A stretch of DNA of 64,000 nt from Stictocephala bisonia (taxonomy: Eukaryota > Arthropoda > Insecta > Hemiptera > Membracidae). The position numbers and the translations under genes were made by a program. A model generated the notes under the pieces. That model was not told the DNA's origin and did not search any database. It saw nothing but the letters and a program-made list of their open reading frames with translations. Shown here one piece after another: positions 24,401 through 33,659 of the stretch (position 1 is the first letter of the stretch; each line of letters begins with the position of its first letter). The stretch covers positions 58,501-122,500 of the forward strand of contig JAQJVL010000617.1 of NCBI GenBank assembly GCA_035578905.1, written 5' to 3'.

Positions 24401-24683
24401 AATCTTTATTTTTCTAACAAATAAAATCAATTGGAGTTAGGTAGAAGAGAGGACTTTATTTTCCTAGCTTCGCCTTTAATAAAGACGATTTTCATGTCAT
24501 TCAAAGTAAAAAATAACGACTAGTAGATAATATCAGATTAAACCACAGCAAAGTGTCGCCAGGTTTAGCTAATACGAGATAAAACTTCTTTAAGAATATA
24601 CGTACTCCTTTGGTGTCAGGTATAAGGATCTTCCTACTAATGTTGCTGTCACCATCCTCGCACTCTAAGGATCTTGGTCCCAT
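6210..24683 (-). CDS. NRAMP/DMT1-like metal transporter, copy A (nine exons)
   Basis: Role from family knowledge: proton-coupled import of Fe2+/Mn2+ and related metals across plasma or endosomal membrane. Coding exons, high to low: 24606-24683, 23240-23362, 21910-22136, 21189-21327, 20360-20515, 19371-19529, 16063-16221, 8787-9010, 6210-6486. They sum to 1542 nt, 513 residues plus stop, in frame with GT-AG introns throughout. Visible motifs: TM1 DPGN at residues 50-53; the [14 protein letters not shown] block in exon 3; TM6 GSTIMPHN (Ser226, Met229, His231) and His236; and [12 protein letters not shown] followed by [15 protein letters not shown] in exon 7. About eleven or twelve hydrophobic segments fit the fold. 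Length is slightly below the usual 540-570 because the loop after TM7 is short. The Ala normally preceding the TM6 Met by three residues is Ser here. The paralog copy B lies 9 kb upstream on the same strand. The Drosophila homologue is Malvolio; orthology to it is inferred. Promoter and UTRs were not resolved. Confidence 0.9.
6715..7110 (+). mobile_element. LINE 3' end relic (RTE-like)
   Basis: Broken frame resembling the end of a LINE polyprotein: [13 protein letters not shown], then RMERLG, then [16 protein letters not shown], and finally [15 protein letters not shown] near 6973-7020. It finishes in a (TGA)n run at about 7087-7110, the kind of tail RTE-type elements carry. Located in copy A's last intron. 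Confidence 0.6.
7735..7990 (+). repeat. Interspersed repeat P, copy 1
   Basis: Shares a long run of similarity with 55810-56060: 'gtgttagcata', 'caagttggtctaaaaatcca', 'gtgtgtatgtgcaattc' and 'atggatanattttatgaaa'. No coding similarity; class unknown. Confidence 0.65.
8787..9010 (-). CDS. Copy A exon 8 (TM9-TM10)
   Basis: Encodes 74 residues plus 2 nt: [19 protein letters not shown], then [20 protein letters not shown] and [13 protein letters not shown]. It fits the family pattern GFLxLKWxR...MNDFLNxLQSxQLPFA. Acceptor TTCAAG, donor GTAAGG. Confidence 0.9.
9373..12470 (-). pseudogene. LINE family A ORF2 (endonuclease and reverse transcriptase)
   Basis: Endonuclease pieces: [51 protein letters not shown]. 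Linker: [17 protein letters not shown]. Reverse transcriptase: [21 protein letters not shown], then an ADDLQVYQ catalytic box near 10310, and [16 protein letters not shown]-terminal: [13 protein letters not shown]. At least six frames are used, so it is inactive. Confidence 0.85.
12470..13270. other. AT-rich gap inside LINE A
   Basis: No coding similarity between the LINE's ORF1 and ORF2. Contains an (AT)n run at about 12958-12978. It may be inserted or degenerated element sequence. Confidence 0.4.
13270..14034 (-). pseudogene. LINE family A ORF1
   Basis: Nucleic-acid-binding ORF1 protein of a non-LTR element. A coiled-coil segment ([20 protein letters not shown]) runs into [20 protein letters not shown], then [23 protein letters not shown] and [18 protein letters not shown], the usual order in L1/CR1-type ORF1 proteins. 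Frame breaks near 13775 and 13560. Confidence 0.8.
14140..14400 (-). repeat. Interspersed repeat Q, copy 1
   Basis: Reverse complement of the family seen at 43975-44230, 47820-48110 and 54905-55345. Shared words include 'gtttcaaataagct', 'caactgttt', 'attagct' and 'agacagtcttcttgtttcta'. No coding capacity seen. Confidence 0.6.
15131..15311 (+). mobile_element. tRNA-derived SINE (family S5)
   Basis: A-box-like 'tagcttagtggttagcacg' (15143-15161) and B-box 'agttcaaatcc' (15187-15197) spaced as in a tRNA promoter, followed by a non-tRNA body and an A-rich tail. The arms do not fold as a full tRNA, so this is a SINE head rather than a tRNA gene. Confidence 0.65.
16063..16221 (-). CDS. Copy A exon 7 (TM8)
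   Basis: Encodes 53 residues starting [19 protein letters not shown] and ending CYAGQLAME. The [10 protein letters not shown] stretch matches the family motif AAGQSSTMTG. Acceptor CCTAG, donor GTATTA, phase 0 at both ends. Confidence 0.9.
16487..17020 (+). repeat. Repeat split by nested insertions
   Basis: 16487-16580 and 16885-17020 match the two halves of a continuous segment at 49880-50105 ('ggtacctagaaaagaagacg' ... 'aataaacaaatcagctgatt'). The middle holds a short hairpin element (16598-16692) and an S4-type SINE tail (16695-16830). Confidence 0.65.
16598..16692. mobile_element. Short palindromic MITE
   Basis: Arms of about 30 bp ('cttctggcgttccttatcgc' against 'gcgataagaaatgccagagg') around a 35-bp loop. 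No coding. Confidence 0.6.
17020..18050. other. Copy A intron sequence
   Basis: Very AT-rich, no gene, no repeat boundary recognised. It lies between exon 7 and the damaged microexon. Confidence 0.5.
18060..18096 (-). pseudogene. Damaged copy A counterpart of the microexon
   Basis: Between acceptor TGTACAG and donor GTGAGT lie 37 nt. They begin ATGAATATT exactly like copy B's microexon and end ATTCCA where copy B has ATTCCCA. The length is not a multiple of three, so inclusion shifts the frame and meets a TGA inside exon 7. Skipping it joins exons 6 and 7 in frame. It lies in the correct intron. Confidence 0.65.
18150..20290 (-). repeat. About 1-kb tandem duplication around copy A exon 6
   Basis: Two diverged direct copies, roughly 18150-19140 and 19140-20290. 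Shared blocks in order: the AT-rich stretch with 'gccaagattttnnactctacaa', 'attgaaaattgctta', 'ctatccacggct', 'aacaaactttgataaag', 'gaatctcagcttttacttgcca', 'gccatagct' and 'ttgctgatgctatat'. Only the second copy has an intact exon 6 (19371-19529). In the first, the exon body is eroded to about 100 bp (18340-18450) and the acceptor CCAG|TCCC has become CCATCCC. Confidence 0.75.
19371..19529 (-). CDS. Copy A exon 6 (TM7)
   Basis: Encodes 53 residues from [20 protein letters not shown] to LKTNADV. Acceptor TTCCAG, donor GTTAGT, phase 0 at both ends. A degraded duplicate of this exon lies about 1 kb downstream in the next intron. Confidence 0.88.
20360..20515 (-). CDS. Copy A exon 5 (TM6, metal-site helix)
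   Basis: Encodes 52 residues, phase 0 at both ends. It covers the cysteine-bearing loop ([13 protein letters not shown]) and TM6 with [20 protein letters not shown]. The metal-site Met is kept; the usual Ala of GAxIMPHN is Ser. Both conserved TM6 histidines are present. Acceptor TTTGCAG, donor GTCAGA. Confidence 0.9.
21189..21327 (-). CDS. Copy A exon 4 (TM4-TM5)
   Basis: Enters in phase 2 and encodes [15 protein letters not shown], then [13 protein letters not shown], ending at TIGYQ before donor GTAAGT. 139 nt, the same length as in copy B. The D-x-YGLRKLE block is a family hallmark. Confidence 0.9.
21910..22136 (-). CDS. Copy A exon 3 (TM2-TM3)
   Basis: Encodes 75 residues plus 2 nt, from [18 protein letters not shown] to IALYLLSNR. 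It holds [19 protein letters not shown] and the conserved [12 protein letters not shown] place the acceptor at CGGCAG|ATC because this joins directly to SAKYK as in other NRAMPs and matches copy B's 227-nt exon. Donor GTACGT. Part of the exon is almost identical in DNA to copy B (see findings). Confidence 0.9.
22351..22588 (+). mobile_element. tRNA-Leu-like SINE (family S2)
   Basis: Head 'gatggccaagcagtctaagg' (22360-22379) resembles a tRNA-Leu A-box region; 'ggtttgaatac' (22415-22425) is a B-box. The body ends 'gaaggagatcggcctcccc' and an A tail. The same 3' end lies inverted at about 49365-49480. Confidence 0.7.
22607..22765 (+). mobile_element. SINE family S1 body
   Basis: 'agctgttcatttgtcattg', 'ggaatagncngccttagttt' and 'cactcattcnaaatccatat' match the minus-strand SINEs at 31939-32235 and 58480-58735. 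It has no tRNA head and follows the S2 tail, so it is either a composite or a nested copy. Confidence 0.6.
22915..23135 (+). mobile_element. SINE family S4, copy 1
   Basis: 'tgtaggggagaga', 'cnatactatgtggttcanatt' and 'gtaaagctgt' match copies at 29051-29460 and, inverted, 48400-48775. 'TGGTTCnnATTCC' is B-box-like. Confidence 0.6.
23240..23362 (-). CDS. Copy A exon 2 (TM1, DPGN motif)
   Basis: Encodes 41 residues from [16 protein letters not shown] to SGVSAKYK. It contains the family's TM1 signature AYMDPGNIE, whose Asp and Asn bind metal in known NRAMP structures. Acceptor TATAG, donor GTAGAC, phase 0 at both ends. The segment matches the second part of copy B's first exon. Confidence 0.9.
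24028..24374 (+). mobile_element. Helitron-like non-autonomous element
   Basis: Starts TC after A (A|TCTCTATATATAAAAATG) and ends CTAG before T, with a weak inverted repeat CTGTT/AACAG just inside the end. No target duplication is expected for Helitrons and none is seen. Relative of 5190-5727. Confidence 0.6.
24606..24683 (-). CDS. Copy A exon 1 (N-terminal tail)
   Basis: Encodes 26 residues from [11 protein letters not shown] to DTKG and ends in phase 0 at donor GTACGT. The ATG at 24683 has A at -3 and G at +4; the codons just upstream are in frame but start only with TTG. This is a cytosolic tail with no similarity I recognise. The assignment rests on position, a good donor and a phase matching exon 2, so it is the least certain exon of the gene. 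Confidence 0.6.
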
Positions 24684-25039
24684 GCTAATCAATAGCGAAC
24701 GCAGCTCTTTGCACGTATACCAATTCCGCTCTCAAGTTCAACAGCTTTCATTCAACACTTAATCTCATACTTTGATATTTGAATACACTTGATACGCTAA
24801 AAGGTACAGTACTTATCATATAACGTGTTTACTAAGGTAAAAATACACAACGAGGCACTCCAAAGTGACAATTACATCATTAAATTAGATAACTAATCAC
24901 GAGTATATTGACATAGTCTGATAAAGATCAGTAGTAGAAGAAGATTGGGAAAACATTGCAAACCTTCCTTAGAGTAAATTTAGGTTGAGTTACCTTTGTT
25001 AAAATTAATTTGTAAATTGATCTTAATTTTTTATATTTA
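24684..25039. other. Upstream flank of copy A
   Basis: Should hold the promoter and 5' UTR of copy A on the minus strand. AT-rich; no core element could be assigned with confidence. Confidence 0.35.
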
Positions 25040-25190
25040 TTTATTTATTACTAAGACACAGATTTTTAAGATATTGGCAAAAATGGATTTCAAATGAGTG
25101 TGGATGAACGATTGTAGTCTTTATTAGAAACTAAAGCCGACTATTCCTTAGAAAGTGTCATTTTTACAGCTTTATTAATGATCTGTTGTA
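25040..25190 (-). mobile_element. SINE family S1 fragment
   Basis: 'ttcaaatgagtgtggatgaacg', 'aaactaaagccgactattcc' and 'ttagaaagtgtca' match the S1 copies elsewhere in the window. Body and tail only. Confidence 0.55.
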
Positions 25191-25406
25191 ATATATAGTA
25201 AATGTAATTCTAATTTATCTTTTATGAACCAGCACTGACAAATATTTTTCAGATATTATACTTCAATTAATAAGAATTATTTTGCAAATCGTTTTATAAT
25301 AATAATAATTAACTTTTTTTTTCAGACATATAGTTACAGTTGCCATGCTACATATTTCTATCTGACTTCTTTTTATTTGGATTTGATTTGAAAGGTAATT
25401 GTGTTA

Positions 25407-25948
25407 TCTATATATATAAAAGGCAAAGCCCTCACTGATTGACTTACTCATCACTAATTCTCCAACTTCCCATGTAGGTAGAGAGCTGAAATTTTGTACA
25501 CTGTTTCTTTAGAACTTAAATAGGACAACTAAAGTATTTTCATCTTGATAAAGTACTCCTAAGGGGAATAAAGCACCCTTAAAAGATTGGTCCATAAGGA
25601 TAACATTGGGTTGATTTTAGTAAATTAATAACAGCTGTTTTGTAAATAAATAAACATGTCTATTTTGAATGTTTGACATTATACTATTTAATACTTTACT
25701 ATGAGTTTAATCTTCAGCTGTTAAACAAAAATAAATGAAATGAACACTCTTGAAATAGGCTAAATAGGTGGCAAAGCAATTAGTGTGAGTGAGATACTGT
25801 ACCGAAATGTAATATTATAATTTTACGTTATATAGTTAATATATCGATTTTTGTATTGAATAGTTACTTGCCGAGGCCGAAGGCCGAGGTGTATCGAGCG
25901 TAGCGAGCGTCGGGGTTGGCACGCGAAGCATGCAGGGGTGTCCCCTAG
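25407..25948 (+). mobile_element. Helitron-like non-autonomous element H1
   Basis: A|TCTATATATATAAAAGG start and CTAG|T end. The 3' terminus has the hairpin GGGG-TGT-CCCC directly before TAG, with palindromic words CGAGCGTAGCGAGCG and GCACGCGAAGCATGC just upstream. A second copy at 59812-60473 has the same ends. No Rep/helicase coding. Confidence 0.75.
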
Positions 25949-26239
25949 TTTGTTTATATATTATTGCTTTAAATTAATTTAAAATTATTTATGAGTATGT
26001 ACACTGCTTCTTAACTGTACATACTTTTCATTAGAATCATCTTCTATTTTTACTATTAAAAATAACTTTTTCCGTTAAGTATTATAAATAATTTGTATTG
26101 ATTAGAACCTTCATTTTTTTACATGCTTTTTTTAAATGACTTTGTTAGTTATTTTACTATAAATTTCATTGTAAACTTATTGTCTCTCATAGATTGTATT
26201 AATATTTATGTGAGTGAATGTTGTATGAATAGTTCAAAC

Positions 26240-28960
26240 ACATTACAGCGATTGCTTGTCGTTGGCTTCCTGTCATCTGCATTGTCTCCCTTCCTGTGAT
26301 GATCCTTAACCCTGCCTCCCCAGGCGAGAGCACTCTTCCCCTTCCACAGCTTATCAGCCAGACTCTTTCACCTTATCATAAATTGTTGAAAGTTGCATAT
26401 GTGGATTCCCAGTCCTTCCCTTGCCACTTTGATGAGTTTCAAACTATTTTTGAAAATGATTCCTTTGACATTACTCTGCTTTGTGAAAATTGGTTAAAAC
26501 CCAATGACACTGATAATTCTGTTGAGTTAAAAGCGTTTAATTTGTATAGGAATGACAGACTTCACAAGAGTGGTGGAGGTGTGGCAGCCTACATAAAATC
26601 TCATCTTGTACTTGTAAATCTTAAAGTACTGACACCATTGTAATCTCAAAGATTACCAATAAAGAATTTTGTCTATTGTAACTAATGTCATACGCTGCTC
26701 TGACACCTCCTGCCCTGGCCATTCTGAATATATGTTACTTGATGTCCGCATTAAGTTACAAACTAACTATTAAGTATTTGTTACAGGGGCACCTAATCTT
26801 GGATATCTAGCAGAATATGAACTCGATCTGCTAGATATCATGGCTCATTACAGTCATCATTGCCATAGGCGACTTGAATACTAACCTTCTGGGACCACAG
26901 ACTTATAATCATACTTTCTTATTCAACATGTTCCATTCATTAAACGTAACCATACTTCCATTGGATGCCACTCACCACTCTTCCACTGCCGCCACTTGGC
27001 TAGATGTTATGGCTGTTAGTGACCAAGATCTTGTGGCTCACTATGATCAGGTCAGAGCTCCTGGACTCTCTAACCACGATCTTATTTTTTTGTGTATACT
27101 TCCTTCACCCTCAAAAACCAAGAGTAAAATTTGTTCAATACAGAGATTAATAAAATATTGACCATGCAGCAGCTTCTCAGTGATGCCATGTCTCTTCCTT
27201 GGCATGGTATTTCTTTGTTGTCTGACCTTAATGGAATGGTCACTCAGTTCAATTTATTTTTCAATATAATTATGGATAAACATGCTCCTCTTTTCACTAA
27301 AAGAATGACCAGAGCACCTGCCCCTTGGATCACTGATGATATTTGCAGAATGCAAAAACAACGTAATGTCTCTTTTCATAAGGCAAAGAGGTCTAAATCT
27401 CCTGCTGACTGGACAGTTTATAAAAAAACTTCAAAACGAGACTCAACAACAGATGCGTAATGCTAAGATTCATTATTACTATCATTCTTTATCTAATAAT
27501 AACAGGTCTACGAAATCACTCTAGGCTAAAGTCAAGCACGTGGTTTGAGTAAATCCAATTCTGAAACTCCAATTAATTTTGATCTTAATGACTTCTTTAT
27601 AAATATTCCTATATATCTGTCCAAAGCTTGGGGCTTGGTTAATAATTTTTCCTCCACACCCACTAGAAGTCCTCTAAACAATACTCGTTCTCTCTCATAA
27701 CTGAGAATGATGTGTTAAAAGCTATAAAAATTTGTTCAATACAGAGATTAAAAAAATATTGACCATGCAGCAGCTTCTCAGTGATGCCATGTCTCTTCCT
27801 TGGCATGGTATTTCTTTGTTGTCTGACCTTAATGGAATGGTCACTCAGTTCAATTTATTTTTCAATATAATTCTGGATAAACATGCTCCTCTTTTCACTA
27901 AAAGAATCACCAGAGCACCTGCCCCTTGGATCACTGATGATATTTGCAGAATGCAAAAACAACGTAATGTCTCTTTTCATAAGGCAAAGAGGTCTAAATC
28001 TCCTGCTGACTGGACAGTTTATAAAAAAACTTCAAAACGAGACTCAACAACAGATGCGTAATGCTAAGATTCATTGTTACTATCATTCTTCATCTAATAA
28101 TAACAGGTCTACGAAATCACTCTAGGCTAAAGTCAAGCACGTGGTTTGAGTAAATCCAATTCTGAAACTCCAATTAATTTTGATCTTAATGACTTCTTTA
28201 TAAATATTCCTATATATCTGTCCAAAGCTTGGGGCTTGGTTAATAATTTTTCCTCCACACCCACTAGAAGTCCTCTACAACAATACTCGTTCTCTCTCAT
28301 AACTGAGAATGATGTGTTAAAAGCTATCATGGCCACTAAAATTAATGCAATTGGGTCTGACAATGTTTAAGAATTTAATTATTGACAATGACAAGAATTA
28401 AGTTATTGAAAGAAACGTTACCAGCAATAATACCTATAATCACTGATATCTTTAATTTTTCTCTATTTTCCCGTAAATTTTCCACTATATGGAAATCAGC
28501 CATTGTTTCTCCTTTGCAGAAAGTATCCAATCACCATCTGATTAACAACCTATCAATATATTTCCGGCTCTGTCCAAATATCTTGAAAGGATTGTTCATA
28601 AGCAATGTTATGATTATTTTTCCAAGAAGAATCTTATTTCTCATTCTCAGTCAGGCTTTAGTTCCAATCATAGTATAAATACCTCTATCCTTAAAATTAA
28701 TGATGGCATACATTATGCAATGGACGACAAACATATTACAATTTTAACTTTATTTGACTTCATAAGCCTTTGACTGTGTTTACTACCCTCTTCTCCTGAC
28801 AAAGCTAAAAAAATGTGGATTTTCTGACAGTTGTTTGTGTTGACTGGTTTGAATTCTATTTATCTAGTTAGCGGCAATGTGTAAGGAATTTGAAATTTAT
28901 CTCACGGGGGGTCTCTCAGTGATTGGTTTTGGGTCCTTTACTATTTTCTCTATATATTGA
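26240..28960 (+). mobile_element. LINE family A, copy 2 (3'-truncated, internally duplicated)
   Basis: Plus-strand relative of 9135-14135. Endonuclease: 26296-26640 (DITLLCENWLKP, LYRNDRLHKSGGGVAA) and 26874-27120 (NTNLLGPQTYNHTF, TWLDVMAVSD). Linker: HKAKRSKSPADWTVYKK, present twice. Reverse transcriptase: 28620-28950 (SQSGFSSNHS, LTLFDF, FDCVYYPLLLTKLKK, then a GLSVIGFGSF-type box). It breaks off at about 28960, where a SINE-containing segment begins. Confidence 0.8.
27126..28327 (+). repeat. 601-bp tandem duplication inside LINE A copy 2
   Basis: 27126-27726 and 27727-28327 are nearly identical; I count about half a dozen single-base differences (for example 'attataaaat'/'attaaaaaat', 'tatggat'/'tctggat', one indel in 'ctctanaacaat'). 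The junction falls after 'gtgttaaaagctat'. Confidence 0.85.
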
Positions 28961-29050
28961 TAATAGAGACACAGTGTAATGAGGTACAAAGTGAACCATT
29001 GGCACTAGTGGCGGAGTGCTGTATAGCTACTTGGGGAAAAGTGATTTGTT

Positions 29051-29460
29051 CTATGTTCAGTCCTATTAATACCAACATGGCGTCTGCTCAATGGTTGCCA
29101 TCGACGGGGACACTACTACAGAGTCTAGGGTGTTCATGTTGGGTGTTGGGTGGTCGTTAATGTCCTGATGTTGTGTAGGGGAGAGAAATGATTATCTGAC
29201 TTGTCAGTTTGCTGAAAATCAGGCCAATACTTCGTGGTTCACATTAAATGTAAAGCTGTATAGGTCCCTTAGTTGTTCTGACTATTGACTATTTATAAAT
29301 GGTCCTTTCTGAACTAAGCAGAATTCAGTTATTAACAAGACTACACAGATCATCCATATTAATCCTATTGTTCATATTTGCGTTAAATATACTCGAGTAA
29401 TCATATTTACCTTAAAATACGCACAATCTGTGTCAGCATCTAAAATCTGAGTAGTAAAAT
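29051..29460 (+). mobile_element. SINE family S4, copy 2 (long form)
   Basis: Begins around 'cagtcctattaataccaaca', continues through 'atggttgccatcgacgggga' and 'gttgtgtaggggagag', then 'cgtggttcacatt' and a tail 'cttaaaatacgcacaa'. The inverted copy at 48400-48775 covers the same full extent, so this is the family's full unit of about 400 bp. Confidence 0.6.
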
Positions 29461-30460
29461 AAATTTGAAGAACATATTTTGAAAGGGTTTTCTTATTGCT
29501 GAAATAATTCTGTGAAAATTACATTAAGGAATGGAACTTTAAAAAGAAGATACTATGTAATCACTTTCTGATAAACCATCAAATTTTACATATAACTGTA
29601 GAAAACAACCTTATATTTAGTTTTTTGATAACATTTAGAGGAATCGGTTATTTAATGCTTTTTTTCAACAAAAAAATCGCTGCTGGGTCAAATGTATCAA
29701 ACATGTAAATCTATAAAATTAAGCAATTTTAAAAATACTTTACAAACAAATAGTATTCTAACTTATAATATAACAACACATCAACTCAGTAATTTATTGA
29801 TACTACTGTTGTTTGAAAAATGTTAATTAAAAAATTGGCAATAAGTTAAACTAATGAAAAATCCTGAGCAACATTAAACATTCTGAGGCCAAAGTATACC
29901 AAATTGCCCTCATAAAAATTATAATTAATATTTAGTTCTTTGTCAGATTAGAGGATTTCATAATTATGTATTATTTTGTACCAAAGAGTAAGCATTAAAC
30001 CATTCTTTAAAATGTATTACATTATATCATTATCTGTTATTTAATTTAAAAGATATAAAAACAGTATTCCCTTACTGCCACAATAAAATACTACATGATA
30101 AACAGCTGTCAAGATAACGCTTCTCTACAAGCAGTTGTAGTTTGTCAACAATTTTTTACTGGACCTACTGATATTAGATTTAATATATTGGTTATTTTGA
30201 TGAATCACAAATACTATTAAACAGATGTTGTTTAGACGGTAAGATGGTACATTTATTGAAATACTCGTAGATTGTCTTTGACACTGCAACATGTGATATT
30301 TTTTAATAAGTCCTAACTTTTATTAATTAAATTCTAATCTAAATGTTCATTGTATGCATTTTTTATGGTCCATTTATTTTAAAGTCAATTTTTATGTCCA
30401 GTTATTTAGATGTCTTTTAATGTACTTTACATATTATATTCTAAATAATGGAAAAATTTA
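29460..30460. other. Intergenic AT-rich stretch
   Basis: No coding similarity, no repeat edge recognised. Confidence 0.45.
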
Positions 30461-30775
30461 AAAGATATAAAAAAAGTGTCTTTCTCTTATCATAAGTAAA
30501 AAGTAGCAAAATATGTGTTGTTTTGTGCAAATATAGAAGAAAAACTAATCCCGTCAACTTCCACCCATCCCATCTGAGACAATGTTAATTTAATTGGCCC
30601 TGCACCACAATGTACACAGTTGTATGATAAAAAGTACCAGCCCAATCTGGTTTCGAACTGACGGTTCTCAGCACTGTACCTGGCCTCAGTACAATGCCTT
30701 ATAACACTTGTCAGTTTCAACACCGATGGTGACTCGGTATTATTGTGTTAATAGATCAAGACGTACTGTGTACGT
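30460..30775 (-). mobile_element. tRNA-derived SINE family S3, copy 1
   Basis: On the minus strand a B-box AGTTCGAAACC (about 30649-30659) follows a head near 30690-30730. Body words 'ttgttttgtgcaa' and 'aacttccaccca' recur at 34130-34400 in the same orientation. Confidence 0.55.
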
Positions 30776-30779
30776 CAAA

Positions 30780-31590
30780 ACTCGCTTAAGGGTTAAACTG
30801 AGAGACTCTTCCACAAAAGCAATATCTACATCCTATTGGATTGAAAAAGATGTTGATTAATCTTAAACAACAAGTATGTTGCACAGCATAGATGGATAGT
30901 ATGAAATAATTCTACTTCTTAACTAAAGCGGCAAGTATCATTGATATTTTCCAAAGCTTTTGGTGACAACCGCATCACAAGACTTCTTACGATATTAACA
31001 AAGGTTCTAAACATTTCCCTCCTACTCTTATGAAGCATCCTCAGTGGTGACCAGACTGAGATTTAGTTTGATAAAATGTTCTCATAAGTAATTTATTGTA
31101 AATCCTTAAAAACATAGTGCAATATGATGTTTAATCGTGAATTTAGTTGTAATTCAGTCTGCTGCTGCTACTACTTAGTGTAAATTTTGACGAGTCCACT
31201 TGTGGCCCTTCCGCCCACTCAGAATTCCTTTTGAAGGGCTCACTTGGTAACCTGATCTAAAACGTGACTGTACCTCCCTTCCATTCAATGTATCGACAAG
31301 GAGAGTCTGTGAGTCAATTCACAGATTGGTTTTGATGTACTGTAATTCAATAATATGGTGAACTCTAAATATGCTTACGTATCAATTTAATTTTTCTCAT
31401 AGTTCCGGATGTCTAACTGGCGTATCAAACACAACAGACAGATCAGAGATCTATGCAAAGATAGTGACATCAGCGCAATGATGTGATCAAGTCCAAAATT
31501 ATAATGCCACAATTGATGGAAGTCTAGAAAAAGTAGAGAACTGAGAATAATAGAGAGGACACGTTGCTGAGGCTAAATCCCTTCTTGGGA
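30780..31590. other. Intergenic stretch
   Basis: No gene or element recognised. Confidence 0.4.
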
Positions 31591-31596
31591 ATATAT

Positions 31597-32660
31597 ATAC
31601 AAGGTGTCTCAAAAGTCTCCCACCCTGTAACTTTTGAACAGAATGAAACAAACCAATATTCTTCGTGGGATAGTTATTTAATGACTAATGATGGTTTTTG
31701 CGCTATATGAGAACTTAACTCCTCAACCCAAAATGGGGGGTTGGAGGTGGGCAAGTCCAAAATTGCAAATGCAAACCCCCTCAAGTGACACCTCATTTTA
31801 AAGGTCTTTATAAATGAAGAACAATGCCACAAACTAGAGGTCTCTATCCAGTACAAAACTACAGCCTGTCAAAACTTAAACTAAAAATTACATTTTAAAT
31901 CAATAAAAAACTCTTATATTAAAGCAGGAATAAGGTATTTATTTTTTTTTTTTTTTTTTTTTATTTATTTATTCTTAAGAGTCTGGGCAAGATATATGGG
32001 CGAATATGGATTTCGAATGAGTGTGATGAGTGTAGATGAGCGAATGTAGTCATTGTTACAAACTAAGGCCGACTATTCCTTAGAAAGTGTTATTAATTAA
32101 TAGCCCAATGACAAATGAACAGCCGGTGGTTATCAGCTGATCCTTCTCAAAATATATTGACTCTGATTGGGATCGAACTGAGAACCTTTAGCTTATGAAG
32201 CTGGGATTGAAACAACTACGCTACCGACCAATTGTTTGTTAAGTTTGGAAACAATTTTAAAAAGTCGAAGCAAACTGATTATTATCAATTTACAAAGGTC
32301 GTAAGTCCAAACAGATGAGCCAACAAAACCACTGTTTTTTTGTTTGCTTTTTTTTTAGCTCAAGTTTTTAATAAACCCTTGACAGGCTGTAGTTTTTTAC
32401 TGGATTGGGGTAGAGACATCTAGTTTATGGTATTGTTCTTCTTTTATAAAGACCTTTAAAATGAGATTTCACTTGATGGAGGTTTGCATTTGAAATTTTG
32501 GACTTCCCCCCAACCCCCCATTTTGGGTTGAGGAGTTAAGTTCTCATATAGCGAAAAAAATCATCTTTAGTCATCACATAACTATCCCCCAGAGGATATT
32601 GGTTTGTTTCATTTCGTTCAAAAGTTAAAGGGGGGGGTGAGACTTTTGGGACACCTTGAA
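31597..32660. mobile_element. Foldback element with about 310-bp inverted arms
   Basis: 31597-31910 and 32345-32660 are imperfect reverse complements. The outer edge reads 'aaggtgtctcaaaagtctcc' against 'gagacttttgggacacctt'. Inner blocks 'aacttaactcctcaaccca' and 'aaaactacagcctgtca' also pair. The spacer is occupied by an S1 SINE. No transposase. Confidence 0.75.
31939..32235 (-). mobile_element. tRNA-derived SINE family S1, copy with head
   Basis: Minus strand: A-box-like GGTCGGTAGCGTAGTTGTT (about 32230-32212), B-box AGTTCGATCCC (32179-32169), body, then a long A tail seen as poly-T at 31939-31962. Nested between the foldback arms. Confidence 0.75.
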
Positions 32661-33328
32661 GTTTATCGTTTAGCCTTTACAACTGTCATTATTTTACCCC
32701 TTCCCTCATTCTTTGTTATCCATTCTGTCTTTGTTGTATATATCGTTTGGTTTTTTTATCAGCTAACATTTAATAATTTTTTTAAAGCTGTGATATATAT
32801 TTGGATTAAGATCCAAAAGTCATGTAGTATATAAAACAAAACTGATCTCCTGTCTCAAAGTTAAATCCAATCCATCAAGCCATTTACGGCCTGCCTCACT
32901 GATTCTGTTTATGCTGGTTAATCCCTCTGTAAAATAGTGCAGGGGGCACTTTGTAATTATGTAATTCATTTTTTGAATATACTCCCTGCAATCTTATGAC
33001 TGATCTATTGTCAATCCCCATTTACACTTTCAGTAGTTAAATCTACCCATGCCAGTTCGAAACCGATTCAAAAGTGCCCATTCCCTACGAGGGAGTTTCA
33101 TTCCACCTACAGGTATTCTTGGGAATAAATGGCCATGGGAGTAAGCATAGTCCTGGATGTTCTGGTTGAAATTAATTAGTGGTTTACAGAAAATTGTTTC
33201 AGAAAGAATAGGGGATTTTTGAATACTTCCCTTAATAATTAACCCCCACCCCCCACCTCAAGAAAATGTTAAAACTTTCATTGCTCAGAGAGGCATGTTA
33301 GAACTTGCAAATGTTCTGAGGCAATAAG

Positions 33329-33480
33329 TTGGCGTGCTGGCTCAGTAGCTAAGGTTTCAGATTGCACGGGGTTCTAATCCTCAACTGAGCTGTTGGTTGG
33401 TATTTCATTTGTGAAAATAGTTAACTCACAAGTCTATGGTCAATGTGAACTCAAGAGTAAAGGAATATTTAAATAAATAA
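33329..33480 (+). mobile_element. tRNA-derived SINE (family S6)
   Basis: 'tggctcagtagctaagg' (A-box-like) and 'gggttctaatcc' (B-box), then an unrelated body and an AAATAAATAA tail. It sits just downstream of copy B's stop codon. Confidence 0.55.
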
Positions 33481-33659
33481 CATAGTTCTCTTTCATACAA
33501 ATAGTGTATTTCGTATTTACATCTAATAGATGTAACAAGTAGATTACTAAAAGCTGAATGAAGGCTTTAAAACAATTATTTAATTACTTCTTAAAAACAG
33601 CATCAAAGCCTCATATAATAAGATAAAAATATCACCAGTTAGTTTGTCACTTATTAATC

